Source of the DNA: JAKFVA01 sp046155225
Lineage (GTDB): Bacteria; Pseudomonadota; Gammaproteobacteria; Burkholderiales; Burkholderiaceae_C
Assembly: GCA_046155225.1 (NCBI GenBank)
Contig: JBJXED010000147.1
Span: 1-28,682 of the forward strand
Reading direction: 5' to 3'
Length of the DNA stretch: 28,682 bases
Shown here piece by piece: positions 6,945 through 12,823 of the stretch (the stretch's first letter is position 1; each line of letters starts with the position of its first letter). The notes beneath the pieces were generated by a model. That model was not told the origin of the DNA. It ran no database searches and saw only the letters and a list, made by a program, of their open reading frames with translations. A program made the position numbers and the translations under genes.

Positions 6945-7774
6945 CGGCCGCTCCAGTGAACAATGCGGCGCTCGGCCATCAGGAACAAAATATTGAGGGC
7001 ATAGCCCAAACCACCCGCCGCAAGAATGGCCGCATACATGGTTTTGACATTGAGCACCTGCTGCGCATCAATAATTCGATGACCCAGTCCGTTCTCGGAG
7101 CCAATAAACATTTCGGCCACGATCACAATCACCAAGGCCATCGACACCGCCGAGCGCAGGCCAACAAAGCTCGGCTGCAGGCTCTCCCAGATCAGCACGT
7201 CCTTGAAGATGTGCCAGCGCGAGGCCCCCATTACTTTGGCTGCCATGACGCGCTGCTTGCGCGCGTTGATGACGCCATAGGCGCTGTTGAAAATCACAAT
7301 CAAAAACGCGCCAAAAGCGGCAATGGCAATCTTGTTGATATCGGATACGCCAAAGATCAAAAGGAACAGCGGAATCAGCGCCGACGACGGTGTGGAGCGG
7401 AAAAAATCAATCAAAAACTCCACGCTGCGGTAGGCCTTCTCACTGCTGCCCAGCAGCACACCGAGCGGCATGCCGATGACAGCGGCAATCAAAAACGCCT
7501 GTACGGTGCGCCACACCGTCACCAGAAAATCGGTCAGCAGCGGCCCGCCGAGCAAACCAGTAATCAGCGTTGTAATCGTCTCCAGCGGCGGCGGCAGCAA
7601 GATGGCCTTGATCCAGCCAAGGCGCACTACCAAATCCCAGATGATGAATAACGCGAGCGGCCCTAATACCGGCAGCAGCTTGTCCCACTGGTGTTTTTTT
7701 ACGGGTGCCGGTGCCGGGTTGGCAGCTGTCCAGGGGGCAGCTGCCACTGGCTCGGTCAATGAAGCGTCGGCCAT
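6941..7774 (-). CDS. ABC transporter permease, SsuC/TauC type (first system)
   Basis: A 277-residue inner-membrane permease with a hydrophilic Ala/Pro-rich N-terminus of about 30 residues (PVAAAPWTAANPAPAPVKK) followed by about six membrane segments. The ATPase-contact loop is seen at AAKVMGASRWHIFKDVLIWE. Strong landmarks shared with the second permease are DFFRSTPSSALIPLFLLIFG and VAEMFIGSENGLGHRIIDAQ. It is three bases downstream of the binding-protein stop and overlaps the ATPase start by ATGA, so binding protein, permease and ATPase form one translational unit. Confidence 0.92.
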   Translation of the reverse strand: MADASLTEPVAAAPWTAANPAPAPVKKHQWDKLLPVLGPLALFIIWDLVVRLGWIKAILLPPPLETITTLITGLLGGPLLTDFLVTVWRTVQAFLIAAVIGMPLGVLLGSSEKAYRSVEFLIDFFRSTPSSALIPLFLLIFGVSDINKIAIAAFGAFLIVIFNSAYGVINARKQRVMAAKVMGASRWHIFKDVLIWESLQPSFVGLRSAVSMALVIVIVAEMFIGSENGLGHRIIDAQQVLNVKTMYAAILAAGGLGYALNILFLMAERRIVHWSGR

Positions 7775-7777
7775 GGT

Positions 7778-8800
7778 TTACCCCTTGTAGAGCAGGGTTT
7801 CGACGTTGAGCCTTTTATCGAAGACTCCTTTTTCTGTGAACAGGTCAAAAAACTTTTGAAAGGCGGCTATGTCGGCTGGCTTGAACTCGTTGTAGAGCAT
7901 GTAGGACGCCAGCGGCACCTCGCTGGTCAGCGGTCCTTCAATGGCGGTGTAGCCTTTGAGATATTGGCGCGCTTCGTCGGGTTTACTGCGCACCAATGCA
8001 ATGCCTTTGGCATAGGCGGCGATGTATTTTTTGGTCTCTGCCGGGTATTTTTTGATGAACTCGGTGGTCAGCGCCGCCGAGCCGCCATGCCAGGGTGCGA
8101 GGGGGTCACCCAGGATGTATTTGGCAATCACGCCCGCTTCCAGCAGCCGCGTGGTGCCATTGAGACGGCCAATGGTGCCAGTGGGCTCCAGCGTGTAGAC
8201 GGCATCCACTTGTCCGGCAGCCAGCGAGGCCACGTGCTGGCTGATGGGCAGCTCAATCACCGTGGTGCCTGTGGCACCGGCGCGCTCCAGTACTGCTATG
8301 GCCAGGGTTTTATTCTGTATGCCGGGGCCCGATGCGATGCGCTTGCCCTTGAGCTCGGCAATACTCTTGACGGCGCTGTCCTTGGGCACCAGAAACTCAT
8401 CGAGTACGTATTTGGCGTTGCTGGGGTTGGTGGCAATAATTTTGTACAGACCGGGCGACGCAATTTCGCCCACACCCAGGTTGCCTGAACCCGTGCCATT
8501 GGCGCTGCCATCAGAGCGGCCGGAAAGCATGGCCTCCATAACCTGTTGGGCACCGGCAAACTTGAGCGGCTCGACATTCAGGCCTTCTTCTTTGAAATAG
8601 CCTTTTTCGATGGCTGCGTAAAACGGCAGCCCCGCCGCAATCGGCCAGTAGCCGATGCGGATTTTGGGGCCGCTTTGAGCGCGCACGATGGCAGGCGCGG
8701 CGAGTGCGCCCATACCCAAAGCCAGCGCGCCGACGCTAACCAGCAATCGGCGTTTGTGTTGAATGGGCTCAAGTGAGGTGGTCAGGGTGACAGGGCGCAT
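7778..8800 (-). CDS. NitT/TauT-type ABC transporter substrate-binding protein (first system)
   Basis: A periplasmic binding protein of 340 residues. The ATG at 8800 was chosen over an open-frame start at 8845 because GGAGAA lies five bases upstream and because it leaves a normal export signal (KRRLLVSVGALALGMGALAAPAIVRAQ, with a possible twin-Arg or twin basic pair). The mature part begins KIRIGYWPIAAGLPFYAAIEKGYFKEEGLNVE, typical of the SsuA/TauA/NMT1-like family, and the second lobe has QVDAVYTLEPTG. It differs from the binding protein at 1453-2445, which suggests a different ligand for each importer. It lies 47 bases after the AtzF-like gene, so its ligand may be the main operon substrate, perhaps a ureide or a related amide. 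That is inference. Confidence 0.9.
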   Translation of the reverse strand: MRPVTLTTSLEPIQHKRRLLVSVGALALGMGALAAPAIVRAQSGPKIRIGYWPIAAGLPFYAAIEKGYFKEEGLNVEPLKFAGAQQVMEAMLSGRSDGSANGTGSGNLGVGEIASPGLYKIIATNPSNAKYVLDEFLVPKDSAVKSIAELKGKRIASGPGIQNKTLAIAVLERAGATGTTVIELPISQHVASLAAGQVDAVYTLEPTGTIGRLNGTTRLLEAGVIAKYILGDPLAPWHGGSAALTTEFIKKYPAETKKYIAAYAKGIALVRSKPDEARQYLKGYTAIEGPLTSEVPLASYMLYNEFKPADIAAFQKFFDLFTEKGVFDKRLNVETLLYKG

Positions 8801-8847
8801 GGTGTTCTCCAGGTTGAGACGGGGCGTGAAGCGGGTGCAAAACAAGG

Positions 8848-10590
8848 TCAGACCGGTTGTGGCGCGCTTGCCTGAAGCAAGGCGATGTAGTTGCGCCAGC
8901 CCAGCATGTGCGTGATGTCGGTGGCGTCATGCAAGGCCTGTGCCTCGCACAGAAAACCTTGCACAGCACTACCGTCGGCGAGTATCAAAGTGCCTATGCC
9001 CAGCGGCGCGGGAATCCCTGCCACAAAAGAACCGTAGTGCGGCAGCGGCAATTCCCAGACTTCCACCGCAATGCGTGCACCCTGGCCCTGCGCTACGCGC
9101 TGCAAGCCTGGTTTGGGGGGCGCAGTGCCCGGCAAGGCATAGAGCCGGTAATCGGGTGCGGTTTCGGTGTGCGCCAGCAGATGGGCGCCGCGCTCGGTCA
9201 ACTGGTCATTCAGCGGCATGCCGCTCAAATGCGCGCCGACAACCGCCAGCTTGACCGTCGCCAGGCTTTGCAGCCTAGGCAGCGGTGCCAAAGCGGGCAA
9301 GGGTTCGCCGGTTGCGCCCTGGGACAAGCCGGTGGCATGGTGGTAACGCTGGCCCAGTTCGGCAAGTTGCCAGTCGCTGCCGCAAGGGCCAATCAAGGTA
9401 ATGCCAAACGGCAGGCCATCAGCGCGTATGGCGCTGGGCACGGAGATGGCAGCGTAGTCCAGCAGGTTGACAAAGTTCGTGTAAGCCCCCAAATTACGGT
9501 TCAAGGTGACCGGATCGGCCTGCATTTGCGCCACGAGGTAGTGCGTGGGAGCAGTGGGCACCAGCAGCACATCAATGTGCCGCCACATGGCGGCAGCCTG
9601 CTGGCCCAGCGCCTGCACTTGCGCCTGCGCGGCAAACACATCTGCCGCACTGTAGCTGCGCCCCCGCGCCAAAATGCTACGCACTGGCTCAATCACCTGC
9701 GCTTCGTTGGCGTCAAAAAATGCCGCAACCGCGGCATAGCGCTCGGCCACCAGCGCGCTGTCATACAGCATGGCAGCAATCTGCGCCAGCGGGGCAAAGG
9801 GTATGCGCACTTCCAGCCCGCCCAGCGATTGCAGGCGCTGGCGGGCCTCGTGAAAAGCCCCTGCAGCGGTTGTATCGCCAAAAAACGCCAAGCTGTCGGG
9901 CACGCCATAACGGAACTTTGTGCCAAACGACGCGCTGTGCAGCGTCAACTGTCGCGAGTAAGCATCCAGCGGGTCATGCCCCATGGCGGTTTGCAGCACT
10001 TGCACCGCCAGACCCACACTGCGCGCAAAAATCGACACGCAATCCTGGCTTTGGGCGGCAGGCAGTACCCCGCGCGTACTCAACAGCCCCTTGCTGGGCT
10101 TGATACCCACAATATTGTTCAGGCCAGCGGGCACGCGCCCTGAGCCTGCGGTGTCAGTGCCCAGCGCAAAGTCCACCTGGCCCGTGGCCACCACATAGGC
10201 CGAGCCGGAGCTGGAGCCGCCCGACACATAAGCCGGGTTGAAAGCATTGGGCACAACGCCATAGGGCGAGCGGGTGCCATTGAGGCCACAGGCAAACTGG
10301 TCTAGGTTGGTTTTGCCGCATAGCGATGCACCGGCAGCAAGCAGTTTTTGCACTACAACGGCGTGCGCATCTTCTGTGTGGCCAAAAGCGGGGCAAGCTG
10401 CCGTGGTGCGCATTCCCGCCACATCGATGTTGTCTTTGACGGCAAAGTGCAAGCCCACCAACGGCCCTGACTTCTCGACTGCCAAGGGTGTGGCCATTTT
10501 GGCTATCCAAGCGCAGTCAATGCTTGGGGTTGCCGTACAGGAGGGGGTCTCTTCTACGGCAGATGGCATTGGAGTTGAAGCTGTTTGCAC
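8848..10590 (-). CDS. atzF: Allophanate hydrolase, AtzF type
   Basis: A 580-residue two-domain protein. The N-terminal amidase-signature domain has Lys52 (FAVKDNIDVAG), cis-Ser126 (SGGSSSGSA) and nucleophile Ser150 (GTDTAGSGRVPA), and contains KTNLDQFACGLNGTRSPYG, a hallmark of allophanate hydrolases. The C-terminal domain (from about residue 440) carries VEVWELP...YGSFVAGIPAPLGIGTLILADG and ends with a GWRNYIALL helix, as in AtzF and in DUR1,2-type enzymes. It converts allophanate to ammonia and CO2; the C-terminal domain is thought to handle the carboxylated intermediate. The start is GTG at 10590; no in-frame ATG/GTG/TTG lies between it and the stop near 10671. Its N-terminus before Lys52 is about 40 residues shorter than in the Pseudomonas AtzF that I recall. 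It is the first gene after the sigma-54 promoter. Confidence 0.93.
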   Translation of the reverse strand: MQTASTPMPSAVEETPSCTATPSIDCAWIAKMATPLAVEKSGPLVGLHFAVKDNIDVAGMRTTAACPAFGHTEDAHAVVVQKLLAAGASLCGKTNLDQFACGLNGTRSPYGVVPNAFNPAYVSGGSSSGSAYVVATGQVDFALGTDTAGSGRVPAGLNNIVGIKPSKGLLSTRGVLPAAQSQDCVSIFARSVGLAVQVLQTAMGHDPLDAYSRQLTLHSASFGTKFRYGVPDSLAFFGDTTAAGAFHEARQRLQSLGGLEVRIPFAPLAQIAAMLYDSALVAERYAAVAAFFDANEAQVIEPVRSILARGRSYSAADVFAAQAQVQALGQQAAAMWRHIDVLLVPTAPTHYLVAQMQADPVTLNRNLGAYTNFVNLLDYAAISVPSAIRADGLPFGITLIGPCGSDWQLAELGQRYHHATGLSQGATGEPLPALAPLPRLQSLATVKLAVVGAHLSGMPLNDQLTERGAHLLAHTETAPDYRLYALPGTAPPKPGLQRVAQGQGARIAVEVWELPLPHYGSFVAGIPAPLGIGTLILADGSAVQGFLCEAQALHDATDITHMLGWRNYIALLQASAPQPV

Positions 10591-10609
10591 CGTCTTTGTG
10601 AATCCAAAC

Positions 10610-10619
10610 TTGTATACAA
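10610..10619. promoter_or_regulatory. Palindrome TTGTATACAA, possible GntR-family operator
   Basis: The perfect palindrome TTGTATACAA covers the predicted transcription start of the sigma-54 promoter. GntR/FCD-family regulators often bind TTGTATACAA-like sites, so a substrate-responsive repressor placed here could block initiation. No regulator gene is in the window; it may lie beyond the left edge. The identification rests on the motif alone. Confidence 0.45.
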
Positions 10620-10625
10620 AGAGTG

Positions 10626-10642
10626 ATGCAAGCAGCGTGCCA
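10626..10642 (-). promoter_or_regulatory. Sigma-54 promoter of the atzF-ABC-atzGEH-hydratase operon
   Basis: On the minus strand the sequence reads TGGCACG-CTGC-TTGCA, matching the sigma-54 (RpoN) consensus TGGCACG-N4-TTGCW at every defined position with exact spacing between the -24 GG and -12 GC. Transcription would begin near 10616, about 26 bases before the GTG start of atzF. Sigma-54 promoters require an enhancer-binding activator; NtrC is the obvious candidate for nitrogen genes, though a perfect NtrC site was not found. Confidence 0.88.
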
Positions 10643-10681
10643 CTGTTTTGCGGTGGAGGCTCGGCGGTGATTTATCAGGCG

Positions 10682-10713
10682 AAAAAAAAGGCGCTGAGGG
10701 GTGTCAGCGCCTT
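10682..10713 (-). terminator. Strong intrinsic terminator on the minus strand
   Basis: Read on the minus strand, a perfect stem GGCGCTGA/TCAGCGCC with a six-base loop (extended by A-T pairs) is followed directly by eight T residues. It lies 40 bases upstream of the sigma-54 promoter of the atzF operon, so it cannot end that operon; it must end a transcript that starts further right, or insulate the promoter from readthrough. Confidence 0.85.
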
Positions 10714-10791
10714 GGTAGAGCTAGCGGATAGGTGTTGTTGTTATCCCGTCTCAGGTTTGTCTCCCCGTCTCCTCGCGGCAACGGGGGTGGC

Positions 10792-10843
10792 CCGTATGCA
10801 AGTTAATGCACTGTAGTGGGGGGCACCAAGGGCGTGCATACGG
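10792..10843. repeat. Inverted repeat CCGTATGCA ... TGCATACGG
   Basis: Two 9-base arms (10792-10800 and 10835-10843) are exact inverse copies separated by 34 bases. They could form an RNA stem in the orphan minus-strand transcript that ends at the terminator at 10682-10713, or mark a binding region for a dimeric protein between the two sigma-54 promoters. Inside the loop lies TGCAC...GGGCA (10807-10825), a poor match to an NtrC site. Confidence 0.6.
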
Positions 10844-10891
10844 ACTTTCCCGGTTTGAGGTACTGGTGTTGTTAACTCGCCATACTGTTTC

Positions 10892-10907
10892 TGGCATAAG
10901 TATTGCC
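10892..10907 (+). promoter_or_regulatory. Sigma-54 promoter of amtB
   Basis: The sequence TGGCATA-AGTA-TTGCC has the invariant GG and GC of a sigma-54 promoter at the correct spacing. Transcription would begin near 10918, about 24 bases before the amtB ATG at 10942. It faces away from the sigma-54 promoter of the ureide/nitrile operon, so the two units could share upstream activator sites. Confidence 0.82.
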
Positions 10908-10941
10908 GTGCACCATAAATCACTACTCAACACGGACCACC

Positions 10942-12405
10942 ATGCCCATCCAGCACTCCCTTCAAGCCGCCGTGGTTTGTTTGTCGGTATTTTGGTGCGC
11001 TCTGTGCCCGGCACAGAACCAAAGCGGTGTGCTTTTGCCTGTGCCTGGGGCTTCGGCGGCAGCCCCCGCAGCAGCCCCAGCGTCTGCCACTGAGCCCGTA
11101 CTCGCTGCGGCGGCACCAGCGCCAGTGGCGTCTGAAACAGCCCCCGCAGCGCCCGCGCCACTCACACGCCCTGGTTTGGTTCGGCAAGACACGATCAATG
11201 CGGGTGACACGGCGTGGCTGATGACGTCCACCGCTTTGGTGCTGCTCATGACACTGCCGGGCATTGCCTTGTTCTATGGCGGCTTGGTGCGCAAGCAAAA
11301 CGTTCTCAATACCCTGGCCTGCGTGGTGGCGATTGCAGCGTTGGTGAGCATTTTGTGGTTTGCGGTGGGCTATTCCCTCGCATTTACACCCGACAGTCCC
11401 TGGTTGGGCAGCGGTCAGCGCATGTGGTTTAGCGGCCTGTCGTATGCCAAAGAAGCGGGCAAGGTGGCGGTGAGCCATATTGCGCCGAATGTGCCGGAAT
11501 CTGTCTATGCGATGTTTCAACTCGTGTTCGCCCTCATCACGGTTGCGTTGGTGGTGGGCTCTTTTGTCGAGCGCATGAAATTCTCTGCGGTGCTGTGGTT
11601 CGCGGGTCTGTGGTCGATGCTGGTGTATGCCCCGGTTGCGCACTGGGTCTGGGAGCCGGGGGGCTGGCTGGCGCAGCTCGGTGCACTTGACTATGCGGGA
11701 GGTTCGGTGGTGCACATCAATGCCGGCATAGCGGGTTTGGTTTGCGCTTATGTGCTGGGTCCGCGGCTGGGTTACGGCCGCCAGCCCTTTGCTCCATACA
11801 ACCTGGGTTTGACAATGGCCGGGGCGGGTTTGCTGTGGGTCGGCTGGTTTGGTTTTAATGCCGGTTCGGCGATTGCCGCCGATGGCCGCGCTGGACTGGC
11901 CATGGCCGTGACCCACATTGCCGCCTCTGGCGCGGCGATGTCGTGGATGTTGGCCGAGTGGATTGTGCGTGGACGCCCATCGCTGCTAGGCTTGTGTTCC
12001 GGCGTGGTGGCTGGTTTGGTCGCCATAACGCCTGCAGCAGGTTTTGTCACGCCGGCATCGGCACTCTTTATCGGTGTAGTTGCCGGGCTGGCCTGCTATT
12101 GGGGGGCAACCAGTCTGAAGCGCCTGCTCAAGGCCGACGACTCACTCGACGTCTTTGGCGTGCACGGCATTGGCGGTATTGTGGGCTCGCTCTTGACGGG
12201 TCTACTCGCCAGCAAAACCATCTCTGGGGTTGAGGGCAGTGTGCTGACCCAGGCCATTGGCGTGGTAGCGGTTTTGGTCTACAGCGGCTTAGTGACCGCG
12301 CTGCTGCTCTGGTTGACCCACCTTATTGTCGGGCTGCGTGCGGATGAGCAGTCGGAGCAGACGGGTTTGGACATCAGCCAGCATCGCGAGAGTCTGCAAA
12401 GCTGA
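10942..12405 (+). CDS. amtB: Ammonium transporter, Amt family
   Basis: A 487-residue Amt/Mep/Rh family channel for ammonium. The ATG at 10942 gives a signal peptide (hydrophobic residues 8-22, ending near CPAQ), as in AmtB proteins; an upstream TTG overlapping the promoter is rejected. Residues 36-75 form an unusual Ala/Pro-rich linker before the first channel helix (NAGDTAWLM). Pore landmarks are present: FQLVFALIT, DYAGGSVVHINAG with the first pore His, WFGFNAGS, and VFGVHGIGGIVG with the second pore His. The C-terminus GLDISQHRE resembles the cytoplasmic tail that binds the PII protein GlnK. No glnK gene adjoins it; instead it is divergent from the nitrogen-scavenging operon and has its own sigma-54 promoter, which suggests it recaptures ammonia released by that operon. 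Confidence 0.94.
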   Translation: MPIQHSLQAAVVCLSVFWCALCPAQNQSGVLLPVPGASAAAPAAAPASATEPVLAAAAPAPVASETAPAAPAPLTRPGLVRQDTINAGDTAWLMTSTALVLLMTLPGIALFYGGLVRKQNVLNTLACVVAIAALVSILWFAVGYSLAFTPDSPWLGSGQRMWFSGLSYAKEAGKVAVSHIAPNVPESVYAMFQLVFALITVALVVGSFVERMKFSAVLWFAGLWSMLVYAPVAHWVWEPGGWLAQLGALDYAGGSVVHINAGIAGLVCAYVLGPRLGYGRQPFAPYNLGLTMAGAGLLWVGWFGFNAGSAIAADGRAGLAMAVTHIAASGAAMSWMLAEWIVRGRPSLLGLCSGVVAGLVAITPAAGFVTPASALFIGVVAGLACYWGATSLKRLLKADDSLDVFGVHGIGGIVGSLLTGLLASKTISGVEGSVLTQAIGVVAVLVYSGLVTALLLWLTHLIVGLRADEQSEQTGLDISQHRESLQS

Positions 12406-12414
12406 GGATTGCGC

Positions 12415-12810
12415 ATGCAAACCAGCCAAAAAATTGCCATTGCAGCGCATTTGCATGTGCTCTTGCGGCGCAAGACCGGGCGTGTGACCGATACCGAGTG
12501 GATGGCGTTGAATGCCGAGTACGCTGCAGAGATCGTACGTTTTGCACGCAGTAAAGCCGTAGAGGATGGTCATGTGGAGCTGTCAGAGTGGGCCGACAAG
12601 CTGGCGCAAGCATTGGCCGAGCCGCCTGAAAAAGCACAGCGTCCCCTGGTGCAAAGTGCCTTGGCTGCACTAAGGCCGCCATATGGACCGCGCCATCCGG
12701 AGTTCGTACGTACCGATTTTGGCGATTCCGCATTCGCAGCGTCACAAAATGCGGCGGCACCTAGCCCCAAACCCAGTGATGCGCCGCGCTATGTCGGTGG
12801 CTTGCGCTAA
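12415..12810 (+). CDS. Small protein of unknown function downstream of amtB
   Basis: A 131-residue protein that I do not recognise. The ATG at 12415 has GAGG eight bases upstream and starts nine bases after the amtB stop, so it is probably co-transcribed with amtB. The N-terminal 85 residues look helical and soluble (KIAIAAHLHVLLRRKTGRVTD, EYAAEIVRFARSKA, LSEWADKLAQAL); the C-terminal third is Pro/Ala-rich and probably flexible. No signal peptide, membrane segment or catalytic motif is visible. It may be a conserved hypothetical of Burkholderiales; nothing supports a specific role. Confidence 0.75.
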   Translation: MQTSQKIAIAAHLHVLLRRKTGRVTDTEWMALNAEYAAEIVRFARSKAVEDGHVELSEWADKLAQALAEPPEKAQRPLVQSALAALRPPYGPRHPEFVRTDFGDSAFAASQNAAAPSPKPSDAPRYVGGLR

Positions 12811-12823
12811 GGGCGGCTGACGC

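Larger units (their letters stand above)
10591..10941. other. Divergent control region between the ureide/nitrile operon and amtB
   Basis: This 351-base stretch has no convincing gene. It holds two outward-facing sigma-54 promoters (10626-10642 minus, 10892-10907 plus), the palindrome TTGTATACAA at 10610-10619, a minus-strand terminator (10682-10713), and an inverted repeat CCGTATGCA/TGCATACGG (10792-10800 and 10835-10843). Open frames on the minus strand here look like chance and have no recognisable content. The layout indicates joint control of both transcription units by nitrogen status, plus a separate short minus-strand transcript ending at the terminator. Confidence 0.75.

Noticed and set aside
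10807..10825. NtrC enhancer site
   Set aside because: It matches only about 10 of the 14 defined positions of the TGCACCA-N5-TGGTGCA consensus; too weak to list as a site.
10713..10860. Possible known riboswitch (guanidine, TPP, glycine or RNase P-like words such as GGAAAGTCCG) on the minus strand
   Set aside because: Only short words match; the conserved cores of these RNA classes are not present in the right order, so only an unnamed RNA candidate is reported.
10741..10923. 60-codon minus-strand frame in the amtB-atzF gap
   Set aside because: It crosses the amtB sigma-54 promoter and the long inverted repeat, has no recognisable content and no good ribosome binding site.
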